Positions 46,039 through 56,005 of a DNA stretch of 64,000 bases are shown one piece after another (within the stretch, counting starts at the first letter, position 1; every line of letters starts with the position of its first letter). The notes under the pieces were generated by a model, which worked only from the letters and a program-made list of their open reading frames with translations, did no database searches and was not told where the DNA came from. The stretch is from Methanosarcina flavescens (GTDB lineage Archaea > Halobacteriota > Methanosarcinia > Methanosarcinales > Methanosarcinaceae), in NCBI RefSeq assembly GCF_001304615.2, contig NZ_CP032683.1:558001-622000 (forward strand). The letters are read 5' to 3'. A program made the translations under genes and the position numbers.

Positions 46039-47228
46039 AAGCAGTTGTCCTTGTGGCAGGTAAAGGCACAAGGATGGAACCTCTGACTTCCGATTGCCCC
46101 AAGGTCATGCTCAAGGTTGCAAATAAGCCCATCCTTGAGCATATACTTAATTCCGCCATAGAAGCAGGTATCGAAGGCTTTGTCTTCATTACGGGTTATC
46201 TCGAGGAGCAGATAAAGGAGTACTTTGGGGACGGGAGCAAATGGGGAGTTAGCATAGAGTACGTACGGCAGAATGAGCAGCTAGGAACTGCAAATGCGAT
46301 AGGCTGTGCAAAAGGGTATGTTGATGGGACTTTCCTTGTACTCAATGGAGATATGCTCATAGGACAGGAAGATTTAAAAGCCCTGGTCTCAAGGACAGAG
46401 GAAGCAGTCATTTGCGTAAAAGAAGTAGAAAACCCTTCGGATTTTGGAGTGCTTGAGACCGAAAATAATAGAGTTGTAAGGATAATAGAAAAACCTAAAA
46501 ATCCCCCCACTAACCTTGCAAACGCCGGAATATACCTCTTCAGGGAATCCATTTTTGATTTCATTGACAGAACACGACCATCCGTGAGAAATGAATTCGA
46601 GATTACGGACTCACTCCAGATGCTTATCGATACAGGAGCGGCTGTGGGCTACAGCTCTCTCAATGGCAGGTGGATAGATGTAGGGTATCCCTGGGATCTT
46701 CTTAAAGCAAACGAACATCTACTGAAAGATCTCAGGAAGAGGTGTGAGGGTACCGTGGAACCGAATGCAACAATAAAAGGGGAGGTTGTAATAGGGAAAG
46801 GCACTCTTATCAGGAGCGGTTCTTACATCGAAGGTCCAGTAATAATAGGAGAGAACTGCGATATAGGTCCTAATTGTTATATCCGCCCATACACTTCAAT
46901 AGGGAACCATGTAAGGGTAGGGAATGCGGTCGAGATAAAAAACACGATTATCATGGAAAATACCCATGTAGGTCATCTGAGTTATACTGGAGACAGTATT
47001 ATCGGACGCCGTTGCAATTTTGGAGCGGGTACGAAAGTTGCAAATCTCCGGCATGATGGGAAGAACATAAAAGTAATGGTAAAAGGCAGAATTCTTGACT
47101 CGGGCAGAAGAAAACTCGGAGTGATTATGGGAGACGACGTACATACCGGTATCAATACAAGTATAAATACCGGCGTGATAATGGAAAAAGGGAGATTTAC
47201 GTATCCCGGAGAGATTGTAAAACATTAA
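46035..47228 (+). CDS. glmU: GlmU-like bifunctional acetyltransferase / UDP-GlcNAc pyrophosphorylase (GlmU-like 2)
   Basis: The 397-residue enzyme has the nucleotidyltransferase half ([47 protein letters not shown]) and the beta-helix acetyltransferase half with [15 protein letters not shown], the pattern expected for acetylation of glucosamine-1-phosphate. It therefore probably performs the last two steps to UDP-GlcNAc. Its ATG overlaps the glmM stop (ATGA). It shares the sequence layout of the first gene in the unit (41557), so the operon has a duplicated GlmU-like enzyme at both ends. Confidence 0.86.
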   Translation: MKAVVLVAGKGTRMEPLTSDCPKVMLKVANKPILEHILNSAIEAGIEGFVFITGYLEEQIKEYFGDGSKWGVSIEYVRQNEQLGTANAIGCAKGYVDGTFLVLNGDMLIGQEDLKALVSRTEEAVICVKEVENPSDFGVLETENNRVVRIIEKPKNPPTNLANAGIYLFRESIFDFIDRTRPSVRNEFEITDSLQMLIDTGAAVGYSSLNGRWIDVGYPWDLLKANEHLLKDLRKRCEGTVEPNATIKGEVVIGKGTLIRSGSYIEGPVIIGENCDIGPNCYIRPYTSIGNHVRVGNAVEIKNTIIMENTHVGHLSYTGDSIIGRRCNFGAGTKVANLRHDGKNIKVMVKGRILDSGRRKLGVIMGDDVHTGINTSINTGVIMEKGRFTYPGEIVKH

Positions 47229-47296
47229 TCCAGTGCCCGGGTTTTCGAAAATCCGATCAACTCTAAAAAAAGAGTCCATGACTTTCTGAGATCAAA

Positions 47297-47362
47297 TAAG
47301 AGTTTCTGAAAAATAAAATAAGAGATCCTGAAGAATAAAGTAAGAGATTCTGAAAATAAGCT
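47297..47362. repeat. 22-bp tandem repeat, three copies
   Basis: Units at 47297-47318, 47319-47340 and 47341-47362, each beginning TAAGAG followed by TTCTGAA or TCCTGAA text, lie 3' of the amino-sugar operon. Confidence 0.7.
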
Positions 47363-47365
47363 GGA

Positions 47366-47391
47366 GCCCTTTTCCCGGAAAGGAAAGGGGC
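47366..47391 (+). terminator. Imperfect hairpin after the amino-sugar operon
   Basis: GCCCTTTTCC and GGAAAGGGGC can pair with one G-T pair. It lies directly after the 22-bp repeats and is followed by AT-rich DNA, so it may end transcription. Confidence 0.45.
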
Positions 47392-47434
47392 ATTTAAATT
47401 GACTTTTTCTAACGAGCTCGGAATAAAGCTGCCT

Positions 47435-47968
47435 TTATGCGTAAAGTTTCTTTAAGGACCAGAGCATTGTGCTCCGGAAGAGTCCTTCGGTTTTCACCTT
47501 TAAGGAATCGTCATTCATGCATTTTACAGCTTCTTTCAGGGGTTTGTCCGAATCAAGGATCTGCCTTACAGTTTTCTCATCAGTTTCTATTGTTATGGTA
47601 GGCCCCATCTTTGAGTTGGGATCATCAGGAGTGTCATATGTGTAAAACTCTCCTATCTGTCCTCCTCTCATCAGTAAAGTCACGTAAAGCATCTCGCCGT
47701 TTTCAAGCTTAATTTTTCCGGCAATTTCCTCACTGGCTACAAACCTTTTAAGGACTGAGGGAACTTTATCGAAATTTTCGTTGTAAAGCTCGGCTTTTGC
47801 ACTCAGTTCTGCAAGGAGGTCATTTTCAATACTGGAGTTCTCAGGCGCTTTGTAAAGCTCAGCTTTTTTAATGTCGACTGCACTTGAGGTTGCACTTGCT
47901 ATCGGTACAAACAAGAGCATAATTAAAAGAAAAAAACTCAGAGATCTGATTTTACTGTGAGAAAACAT
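47435..47968 (-). CDS. Secreted protein, unknown function
   Basis: The 177-residue protein has a signal peptide (residues 1-27, basic start then SLSFFLLIMLLFVPIASA) and no further membrane segment. The mature part has KIKLENGEMLYVTLLMRGGQ, GEFYTYDTPDD and KTVRQILDSDKPLKEAVKCM, mixed alpha/beta, with helical ends. No family is recognised. It is exported and probably remains outside the cell or at the membrane surface. It converges with the amino-sugar operon. Confidence 0.65.
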   Translation of the reverse strand: MFSHSKIRSLSFFLLIMLLFVPIASATSSAVDIKKAELYKAPENSSIENDLLAELSAKAELYNENFDKVPSVLKRFVASEEIAGKIKLENGEMLYVTLLMRGGQIGEFYTYDTPDDPNSKMGPTITIETDEKTVRQILDSDKPLKEAVKCMNDDSLKVKTEGLFRSTMLWSLKKLYA

Positions 47969-48349
47969 AATTGAAAATAAGAGAGAGGAATATAAATAAG
48001 TTATTGAAACAAATTAAGCCTGAAAAAGGATAAAATAATTAGAAATGAAGTAAAAGAAGTTCAGGCAATGAGAAGTATGATTAGCGAAAGATGAAGGTAA
48101 GAAATGGTGAAGGTGATGAAAGATAAGTGTAATGAAGAACAAAGATAACAAAAAATCAAATCAGAAACAGTGATAACGAAAAATACATATAAACAAAAAT
48201 AAGAGAGTCAAAATAAGGGAATCAAAATAAAGAAAATCAAGAATATACTCGATTGAAAGCTCAACTGAGATTTAAGAAAAAATAAAATAAGAAATAAATA
48301 AAATTTACCGACGCCGCATTTACTGATAGTAAATCCATATCGATAAATA
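47969..48349. other. A-rich intergenic region, nothing recognised
   Basis: 381 bp of purine-rich DNA with GAAGG and ATAAAA text but no gene. No clear repeat unit. Confidence 0.5.
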
Positions 48350-48547
48350 TCAAAGTTTAAGAGAGGGTCTGAATACCTCGGAACAATATTTGTCGAAGAC
48401 CTGGTCTTCAACCTGTTCGAATAATTTTTTGTAGTCTTTCGATTTAGGATCGTGCTTGCTCATCATTTTCTTGACTTCAGCATTCATCTTATCAAGAGTT
48501 TTCTGGTCAAAACCTTCCGTATTCTCCATAGTAAACATAAAAATCAT
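48350..48547 (-). CDS. Small charged protein, unknown function
   Basis: The frame gives up to 65 residues. It is rich in Lys and Asp and helical (QKTLDKMNAEVKKMMSKHDP, DYKKLFEQVEDQVFDKYCSE). Starts at 48547, 48538 or 48529 are possible; ribosome sites are poor. No domain recognised. The regular amphipathic pattern and codon use make a real gene more likely than not. Confidence 0.5.
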   Translation of the reverse strand: MIFMFTMENTEGFDQKTLDKMNAEVKKMMSKHDPKSKDYKKLFEQVEDQVFDKYCSEVFRPSLKL

Positions 48548-49173
48548 ACTCTGAAATTACCTGTTAGGCACTGAAATTCTTAAGTCATTAGTCTTCGATA
48601 TTACCTGCATAATATTACTGTACAATGTTGAGATTGTGCAATTTTAAGGATTATATATTAGTCAGGCAATATACTCAACGTTATTGATAAATTTTCAAAT
48701 TCTTTGAAAGCAACATCTGATTCAATAATTAAGAGTTTTATATTATTCATCTAATATATTAGCTTTCTCTTTTAGACCAGACCCTTGTGTGCACTGCAAA
48801 GCTCCATAGTCTTAAGATTCTAACATTAGAACCCTTGAGAGCTGTTACTTTACATAAGCGGTGGTTCAAGTATCTTTGAGATAATAGATCAGTTATGTCT
48901 ACTCATATAAATATTTTACACTCAAGTAATATTCTGAAGGATTTATACATTGTGACATTGAAGACCGGTACATAATAATTATCTGAATTCTTAAGAAACC
49001 CTGTAGATAATTATATAGGAGCAGTTTACCACAAGTCTTTAGAAGTCAGCTTCTCAGCTTCACATAGGAGGTAAGTCTTTCGCAGTCGAATATTCTGCCT
49101 GGTTTATGGGTTAATTTTATTAGCTCTTCGGATTACTATATAGTTATACAAAAGTATTCGAGTTGATAATAAA
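48548..49173. other. Intergenic region upstream of the AAA ATPase gene
   Basis: 626 bp without a gene. TAGTTATACA at 49141-49150 is a TATA-like box centred about 27 bases before the GTG at 49174, so the message may start at or very near the start codon. An AGGAGGT at 49067-49073 has no following start codon with an open frame. Confidence 0.5.
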
Positions 49174-50292
49174 GTGCGACCAGTCTCACAAAGAGTGAAC
49201 GCGAAAAAGACTCATGAAAACAATACCGAGTTTGGAAAATCTACCTCTGAGCTTCTTATCCTGAAGCCCGAAGGTTATCCGTTAAGTGGCATGATGGATG
49301 AATATCCTGTTATTGAAAATCGGGATGTTTTTGAATTCTATGCCAGAGAACAGTGGAACGGGTATGTTGCCCGCAAAGGAGATTATCTCTTTGACAGGCG
49401 AATGTTCCCGGATTTTGCTTACCGCATTATAGATGTGGAACCTGCAGAGTCCGTAATAGGAAGTTCAACTTCAATTATCGTTACTGAGGAAGAAAACGGG
49501 CTTCCTTCCTCGGCAGAAATAAAGAGCAGCGTAAAATTTGAAGATGTAATCGGGCAGGAGCTTGCAAAACAAAAGTGCAGGCTGATTGAACGCTTCCTTG
49601 AAGAGCCCGAACGCTTTGGGAAATGGGCGCCAAGAAATATCCTTTTTTTCGGGCCTTCAGGTACCGGAAAAACCATGCTTGCAAAGGCTCTTGCTAACAA
49701 GACCAATGTACCTATCATTCCGGTCAAGGCTACACAGCTAATAGGAGAATATGTGGGAGATGGAGCCCGCCAGATCCACCAGCTTTATGACAGAGCAGAA
49801 GAGATGGCTCCATGTATAATCTTTATAGATGAGCTTGATGCCATAGCTCTGGACCGGAAATTTCAGGAGTTGAGAGGAGACGTAAGTGAAATTGTAAACG
49901 CTTTACTGACCGAAATGGATGGTATAGTGGAGCGCGACGGAGTATGTACTATCTGCTCCACAAACAGGATTTATACCCTTGATTCTGCTATAAGAAGCCG
50001 ATTTGAAGAAGAAATTGAATTCGTACTTCCCGGAGAAGAAGAGATCCTCAGGATATTTGAATCGAATGTAAAAACCTTCCCCCTGCAAGTGGAGGGCTGT
50101 GACTTCCAGGCTCTTGCGAAGAAAGCAAACGGGCTTTCGGGTAGAGACATTGTGGAAAAAGTTTTAAAAACCGCTCTTCATCAAGCAATAATAGAAGACC
50201 GGGAGATAGTAACAATCAAAGATTTTGAAAACGCGCTTGCAAAACTTAGCAGGAAAGACCTCCCAGAGGGACCTTCAGAACTTTATATTTAA
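49174..50292 (+). CDS. AAA ATPase, proteasome-activating-like
   Basis: The 372-residue protein has an N-terminal domain of its own (about 1-115, with ENRDVFEFYAREQWNGYVAR) and one AAA module: VKFEDVIGQELAKQK, Walker A GPSGTGKT (160-167, Lys166), Walker B IIFIDELDA (Asp219, Glu220), sensor CSTNR and arginine finger SRFEEEIEF, then the lid helix LSGRDIVEKVLKTAL. The AAA core resembles Cdc48/PAN-type unfoldases, but the usual coiled coil and OB domain of PAN are absent, so it is not PAN itself. Target unknown. The GTG at 49174 has no ribosome site and may be leaderless. Confidence 0.85.
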   Translation: MRPVSQRVNAKKTHENNTEFGKSTSELLILKPEGYPLSGMMDEYPVIENRDVFEFYAREQWNGYVARKGDYLFDRRMFPDFAYRIIDVEPAESVIGSSTSIIVTEEENGLPSSAEIKSSVKFEDVIGQELAKQKCRLIERFLEEPERFGKWAPRNILFFGPSGTGKTMLAKALANKTNVPIIPVKATQLIGEYVGDGARQIHQLYDRAEEMAPCIIFIDELDAIALDRKFQELRGDVSEIVNALLTEMDGIVERDGVCTICSTNRIYTLDSAIRSRFEEEIEFVLPGEEEILRIFESNVKTFPLQVEGCDFQALAKKANGLSGRDIVEKVLKTALHQAIIEDREIVTIKDFENALAKLSRKDLPEGPSELYI

Positions 50293-50501
50293 AATAATCC
50301 TTTTACTTTTTGGAATTTTTCTTTTGCCTGCTTCAATATAATTTTTTACTTGCTTCATGTAACGTTTTTATATACATTTCTCCTGCCTTAAAGAGCAGGA
50401 ATAATTTTATGTATAAAAATAGTTATTTTCTAGCAGGAATGATTTAAATAAGTCTCAAATAAGTCTCAAACAAAAATGAAATAAAAATAAAAGGGATCCC
50501 T

Positions 50502-50762
50502 ATGAATGAAATACGTGAAGTCGACAGGTTTGAGTGCAGAGTTGTAAACGTAATTAAAAACCTGATGTGGAAAGGTGTAACAGTAGAAGAGAAGGGCACA
50601 AAAGGTAGGGTATATTTCAGCAGAGTTAACGGTGAACTTGATATCAATCACGGTGATACTCTATATATAGGCGTCAAGCCGGTTTATGAAATCGAAGGCA
50701 AAACTATGGAAGTCACACTTTATGATGCTGAAAACAAAAAACTGGATTGGACTCTTGTCTGA
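50502..50762 (+). CDS. Small beta-rich protein, unknown function
   Basis: The 86-residue protein is rich in strands: RFECRVVNVIKNLMWKGVTV, GRVYFSRVNGELDINHGDTL and KTMEVTLYDAENKKLDWTLV. The ATG follows AAGGGAT. Its leader contains a hairpin TCCTGC/GCAGGA (50381-50400) and a direct repeat AAATAAGTCTC (50447-50457, 50458-50468). No family recognised. The pattern resembles small OB-like or SH3-like barrels. Confidence 0.6.
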   Translation: MNEIREVDRFECRVVNVIKNLMWKGVTVEEKGTKGRVYFSRVNGELDINHGDTLYIGVKPVYEIEGKTMEVTLYDAENKKLDWTLV

Positions 50763-50892
50763 GCTATCCTGAACCTGTTGCGATGCAGAAGTTGATATAC
50801 AGAAGATCTGTTACAGCTCCCTTTACGCTAACCCGTCTGAATATAAAAACTCAATAACTTTTAATCTTTCCTTGAAGACAATTTCAAATTTT

Positions 50893-51810
50893 TTATTCAG
50901 ACCGGTAGGGAACCTCGATTTCCATCAGGTCTTCGGCTATAATCACTTTTTCAAACACTTTTTTCGAATCGCTAAGGAGAGGCTCAGAATCATCAGTATA
51001 CCGGGAACTTATATGGGTAAGGATGAGCTTTCTGACCCCGGCTTCCTTTGCGAGAGCTGCAACTTCCCCTGCTGTCGAATGTTTGGATTCTTCAGCCCAA
51101 TCTGCCATCTCGTCCGCGAAACTGCTGTCGTGGATCAGCACATCTGCATCCCTGCTGGCTTCAAGAACGGACTCACAGGGTCTGGTATCTCCGCTGTATA
51201 CAATAGTCCTTCCGGGCCTTGGGGCTCCCATTACATCTTCGGGTTTTACGAGCTTTCCATCGACTTCTACCGATTTTCCTTTTTGCAACTTTGCGAAAAG
51301 AGGACCAGGAGGAATTCCCAGTTCGATTGCCTTTTCTCTGTTGAAACGCCCGGGGCGGGGGTTTTCTATAAGGGCATACCCGAGGCTTGAGATACTGTGC
51401 TCGGTTTTTAAGGCACGGATCACGTATCCCTCCTTTTCCACAGTATCTCCGGGTTCCAAAGGGATACCCTGGACTTCATATTTAAGATTGAAATATCCAA
51501 GAGCTTTAAAAAGCTCGGTAAATTCCCTGGTTCCTTCAGGGCCATAGATCAGAAGGGGCTCTTTCCTTCCCATGAAAGACATGGTCTGAATCAGCCCAGG
51601 AATACCCAGGAAATGATCTGCATGAAAGTGGCTGACAAAAATCGAGGATAGGTTCATCATTCCTGTCTTTGCCCGCATCATTTGCTGCTGAGTGCCTTCT
51701 CCACAGTCAAACAGGATAAGCTCTCCTTCCCGATTGATCATTATTGCAGACGGATTTCTGTTGCGTGTAGGCAGAGAACCTCCAGTACCAAGAAAAATTA
51801 TGCGAAGCAT
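50893..51810 (-). CDS. rnz: Ribonuclease Z
   Basis: RNase Z cuts the 3' trailer from tRNA precursors. The 305-residue protein has the N-terminal IIFLGTGGSLPTRNRNPSA, the zinc-binding HFHADH, a further YSGDTRPCE Asp, the HST-type HSTAGEVA and C-terminal LTHISSRY, all of the short archaeal/bacterial form. The ATG at 51810 (MLRIIFLGTGG) is preferred over an in-frame start six codons upstream. It converges with the small gene at 50502-50762. Confidence 0.93.
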   Translation of the reverse strand: MLRIIFLGTGGSLPTRNRNPSAIMINREGELILFDCGEGTQQQMMRAKTGMMNLSSIFVSHFHADHFLGIPGLIQTMSFMGRKEPLLIYGPEGTREFTELFKALGYFNLKYEVQGIPLEPGDTVEKEGYVIRALKTEHSISSLGYALIENPRPGRFNREKAIELGIPPGPLFAKLQKGKSVEVDGKLVKPEDVMGAPRPGRTIVYSGDTRPCESVLEASRDADVLIHDSSFADEMADWAEESKHSTAGEVAALAKEAGVRKLILTHISSRYTDDSEPLLSDSKKVFEKVIIAEDLMEIEVPYRSE

Positions 51811-51976
51811 ATCGAATCCACTAAACACTCAAGGAGTATTTATGGATTACCACTTAAAAGTATCAGAAAAATCCCAAATAAAGTCAACTTTTTAAGTTGA
51901 AATCCTACTTTAGAGGATTTGCTAATTTTTAGCATTTTCTAAAGCACTTACCGGAATCTCGACGTTCCTAGAACAC

Positions 51977-53853
51977 TTATTCAACTTTCACAGTCCAGAT
52001 TCTCCCGTAATTACCTGGAATTTTAAGCCGGATTTCTTTGTCAGCAGTGACCCCCATTAAATTTTCCAGTCCGTGAAGTTCTTCCACGTAATTGCCACTA
52101 AACGGGAATTTAAAAGACACTGCCTGACCCTGATCTCCAAAGTTTAGAGCTATAAGGCTAAAAACTCCCTCAAAACTCCTGGAAAACAGCATAATATTCC
52201 GGCATTGATAACGGGTTAAATCATTGTAGAAATAATGTTCTCCCCTGGAAAACTGAGGGTTATTTCTACGAAGCTTGATTAGTTTTCTGACGAGTTGAAC
52301 CAGAGACCTGCCTTCATGAGTATAGAAGTATTCCCAGCGTACAGGTCTGTATAAAAGCACTCTTCCCCAGCCTTCATGATGAAGGAAGTAGTTTTCTCCG
52401 AACTCCTGTCCCTGCCATAACATGGGAATTCCTCTTGCTGTAAATAAACCTATTAAATAGGGCTGAACCTTATACCAGAGCGCACGGTCGCCTTCTTTCA
52501 AAAGTTCATTATCACTGTCAATTGTTCCGAAGTTACAGATAAAACGGGAATGATCATGATTTTCCAGATACTGGTGGGCAGTTTTTATAATACTATCGCC
52601 GTTATTCTGAACTTCAGCCGGATAACCTGAGAGCCCAAAAAGAAAGCCCAGACTGGTCAATTGATCGGGATTTCTGGCTGCTTCCCTGGCTGCATGCAAA
52701 GTTCCGTTTTGCCAGGTACAGTTACTGAAAGTCTTTTTCAGAATTTCTACCGGTTTTTGCAGTTGTTCGGCGCACTGAATAAGGTTTATGGAGCCATTAT
52801 TAAAAAATCGCTGCCAGTGGTCGGAAGAGCCTCTTTTTTCTTTGACCATTAGGTAAGTCTCCCGTACCAGTTTCGTATAACCGTTTTCCGAATTCTCAAG
52901 CCAGTAACCTGGCACGTAATCATACCTGAAACCATCTATGTGGTAAGAATCGAGCCAGTGATAGTTTACTGTCAAAAAGAAGTCCCTGGTAAATTTATGG
53001 TTGAAATCCATACTCGTTCCAAATGCGTCTTCAGCAAAAGGACCCATAAAAGGATTTTATCTATGCTCCATCCGAGTTCGTTATAAACATAGAAATAAGG
53101 GAAAAGCTGACTTGTGTGAGCATATACAGAGTCAACTATAACTGCTATCTCTTTCTGGTGAGCCGTATCGATTAACTTTTGCATATCATTCCTTTTTCCA
53201 AAACGCTCATCCACACCAAAGTACCCGATTGGCATAAATCCCCAGTCTACCCTTTTCTCAACATTGGAAAGAGGCATAAACTCTATGCAATTTACCCCAA
53301 GATCTGCCAGATAATTCAGTTGTTCAGTTACTCCCTGTATGTCATTTGCAAATTCATTGATCATCAGTTCATACAGAATAATATCATTTATTGAAGGGAT
53401 CTTACATACCAGTTCATGCTCGGTCCATTCGTAATGTTCGTATCCGAGCGTGAACGCAGACAACTTGCCGACTCCAAACTCTCTGGCAAAAGGATCTATA
53501 ATCCAGTCAACAGGATTCTGTTTATCCGGATTCTCAAGACAGTATCGATAGACATATTTGCCTGGAGTTCCCCACGCAGAGTACGGTCTTGGCTTATCTT
53601 GAGGTACGACATTTATTGTTATAGACCAGTAATCTCCATACTCTGAATTTTCGGAGTGTTCCATTTCAAAATTCAAAGGTAATATATCCTGAAGGAACTG
53701 GTCTTTCTCATGAATCACCCTCACCCATAACTTATTACCTTTATCTGTTGATATTCCTGGCAACAGGAGTCCGAAGTTAATAACTCCAGAATTCTGTTTA
53801 TCCTCCCTGGCTCCAAGCTTATGAAGCGGCAGAAAATCTAATTTACTCTGCAA
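51977..53853 (-). pseudogene. GH13 alpha-amylase/branching-type glycosidase, single frameshift
   Basis: Two overlapping frames together form one glycosidase of about 625 residues. The upstream frame (53853 to about 53056) holds the beta-sandwich domain and the barrel start with ITINVVPQDKPRPYSAWG, MPLSNVEKRVDWGFMPIGYF and VIVDSVYAH. After a shift at the T-run 53055-53058 (coding AAAA) the second frame continues with NPFMGPFAEDAFG, DGFRYDYVPGYW (nucleophile Asp), IQCAEQL (acid/base Glu) and ENHDHSRF (third Asp), and a C-terminal beta domain. One lost A restores DKNPF. All catalytic residues are present, so this is a recent break or a sequencing error. Substrate is an alpha-glucan or oligosaccharide. 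Confidence 0.8.
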
Positions 53854-54392
53854 GGTTACTCACACTTCGCACTGGTCTGGAAAATTATTAAAAGTAAATT
53901 GTATTATTATCACCTGGAACCCAATTTGAAGGGCGTACCTAAAGTAAAAAATAACAACCATTTAATGTAGAATAAATAAATATGTAATATAATTAAACAG
54001 ATATTGAATATACAATCAAATTTTCTTTCAGTACAAACTAAATCACTGCTAATAGAAATGAATCACTGTTAATATAGAAGTGAATGAATGTTTAATGTAG
54101 AATTAAATTCAAGGATCAATATAGTTTTGGAAATTTAGCTTCTAAAAAGTGATTCTGAATCCTCACTTTCCGGATTCTAGCATTTTTTTCGCGAAAATAA
54201 GGATGATTGGAGCTCTCAAGTTAAGGAAAACTAAATATTCCCACGTTTAAGATGAAAACAAAATAAATTAATTCTCCTGACTTTTCAGGAAATTACTGCC
54301 TCAATTTTCAGGATATTATATATTCTAAAAACTCGTTAACCTTCTCCAGATTACGCATTTCTATTCAAAAATGATAAAGGAACCGTCGCCAT
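53854..54392. other. Intergenic region, nothing recognised
   Basis: 539 bp, AT-rich, no gene. TTTAATGTAGAAT occurs twice (near 53962 and 54091), which may be a short dispersed repeat. Confidence 0.5.
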
Positions 54393-55160
54393 ATGTCAGG
54401 AAATTACGGAAAAGTTTACCTCGTAGGTTCGGGCCCAGGAGACCCCGAGCTTCTTACCCTGAAAGCCCGCCGTCTGATAGATAGTGCTGAAGTAATTATT
54501 TATGACCAGCTTCCCGGAAAAGCTATTCTGGATTCAATGCCGGCAGGTGCGGAAAAGATCGATGTCGGAAAACATGCCGGCAACCACACCATGACCCAGG
54601 CTGAGATTAATGAAGTGCTTGTGCAAAAGGCAAAAGAAGGAAAAATGGTAGTCAGGCTTAAAGGAGGTGATCCTTATGTCTTCGGGAGAGGGGGAGAAGA
54701 AGCCGAAGTACTTGTAGCTGAAGGCATTGAGTTTGAGGTCGTGCCAGGGATAACTTCTGCAATTGCAGTGCCTGCTTATGCTGGTATTCCGGTAACACAT
54801 AGAGAAAGCACGTCAATGGTCACCTTCATAACCGGACACGAGGATCCAACAAAGCCCGAGAGCTGGCTTGACTGGGAGACCCTTGCAAAATTCGGAGGAA
54901 CAATTGTAATCCTTATGGGCGTAAAAATGCTCGAGCGTAACGTTGATGAGCTAATGAAGCACGGAAAGAACCCTAATACACCCGTTGCGGTCATAGAGAA
55001 AGGAACCAGACCTGACCAGAGAGTTACTGTAGGAACTCTTGCAAATATCGCAGAACTTGCGAAGGAACGTAAAGTAAAGGCTCCTGCTATCACGGTTGTA
55101 GGAGATGTGGTAAGGCTTCATGCAATCCTTGGAGAACAGCGTACAGGGACGGAGTTATAA
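54393..55160 (+). CDS. cobA: Uroporphyrinogen-III C-methyltransferase
   Basis: The enzyme methylates uroporphyrinogen III at C2 and C7 to precorrin-2, the shared precursor of siroheme, haem, cobalamin and F430. The 255-residue protein has VYLVGSGPGDPELLTLKARR, the RLKGGDPYVFGRGGEEAE motif, PGITSAIAVPAYAGIPVTHR and GTIVILMGVKML, as in the SumT family. The ATG follows AAAGGA. hemD follows after 20 bp. Confidence 0.92.
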   Translation: MSGNYGKVYLVGSGPGDPELLTLKARRLIDSAEVIIYDQLPGKAILDSMPAGAEKIDVGKHAGNHTMTQAEINEVLVQKAKEGKMVVRLKGGDPYVFGRGGEEAEVLVAEGIEFEVVPGITSAIAVPAYAGIPVTHRESTSMVTFITGHEDPTKPESWLDWETLAKFGGTIVILMGVKMLERNVDELMKHGKNPNTPVAVIEKGTRPDQRVTVGTLANIAELAKERKVKAPAITVVGDVVRLHAILGEQRTGTEL

Positions 55161-55180
55161 GAGTACGAAGGGATCACGAT

Positions 55181-56005
55181 ATGACAGGAGAACAGGAGAA
55201 GACGAAAATGCCGGTCCTTGCAATCATGAGGCCGGAAAACTACAGGGAAAGATCCGAGGCTCTTGCCAGGGATTATGGCTTTAATCCGATATATGCCCCT
55301 ATGATAAAGCTTGAAGGCATAAAAGATGAGGGATTTGAGCCTTTTGTACGGAGAGTCCTTGCCGGCGAGTCCGACTACGTGGTTTTTACCAGTGCAAACG
55401 GGGTAACCTTTACCCTGGATAAGCTCTCCGAAACTGAAAAAGAAGAATTTATCAATGCACTTAAAAAATCCAGAATAATCGCAATCGGACCTAATACAGA
55501 AAAAGAACTTGTAAAAATAGGAATTGACAATTCTTTCCTGCCAGCCGATTATAGCTCAGAAGGGATTGTAGAAGCTCTCTGCCCTGAGATAAGAGGGAAA
55601 ATAGTAGATCTTGCCAGGAGTGCTTTTGGGGCTAAAGTCTTAATAGAAGGGCTCGAAAAGTGTGGAGCTACGGTTTATGAGACCCACGTGTACACTCTCA
55701 GTATCCCTGAAGGAGAGGCTCAAAAAGAGTTGATTGAGCGCACACTTGCAGGGAAAGTGGATGCTTTTGCTTTTACAAGCTCCATGATGGTTAAAGGCTT
55801 TATGAAGCACGCTAAAGGGCTGGGATCAGAGGAAACTATTAAAGAAACTCTCAATAGGGCCGTGGTGGGAGCGATTGGCACGCCTACGGGAAAAACTCTG
55901 AAGAAATATGGGATTAATACAAAGGTAATCCCTGACGAATTCACCTTTGAAGCCCTGTTAAAGGCTATAAAGAACCAGCTTCAAGAATTTGAAGGATTGA
56001 CATGA
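55181..56005 (+). CDS. hemD: Uroporphyrinogen-III synthase
   Basis: The 274-residue protein closes hydroxymethylbilane to uroporphyrinogen III. It shows the low-conservation HemD pattern: MRPENYRERSEALARDYGFN, VVFTSANGVTFTLD, IIAIGPNTEKELVKIGI and DAFAFTSSMMVKGFMKHA, with GAIGTPTGKTLKKYGI near the end. RBS AGGGATC lies before the ATG. Its TGA overlaps the start of ahbC (ATGA), so translation is coupled. Confidence 0.88.
   Translation: MTGEQEKTKMPVLAIMRPENYRERSEALARDYGFNPIYAPMIKLEGIKDEGFEPFVRRVLAGESDYVVFTSANGVTFTLDKLSETEKEEFINALKKSRIIAIGPNTEKELVKIGIDNSFLPADYSSEGIVEALCPEIRGKIVDLARSAFGAKVLIEGLEKCGATVYETHVYTLSIPEGEAQKELIERTLAGKVDAFAFTSSMMVKGFMKHAKGLGSEETIKETLNRAVVGAIGTPTGKTLKKYGINTKVIPDEFTFEALLKAIKNQLQEFEGLT

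Noticed and set aside
51967-53047. Two separate glycosidase genes
   Set aside because: The second frame starts inside the barrel with no ribosome site, and one added base joins the two into a normal GH13 enzyme.
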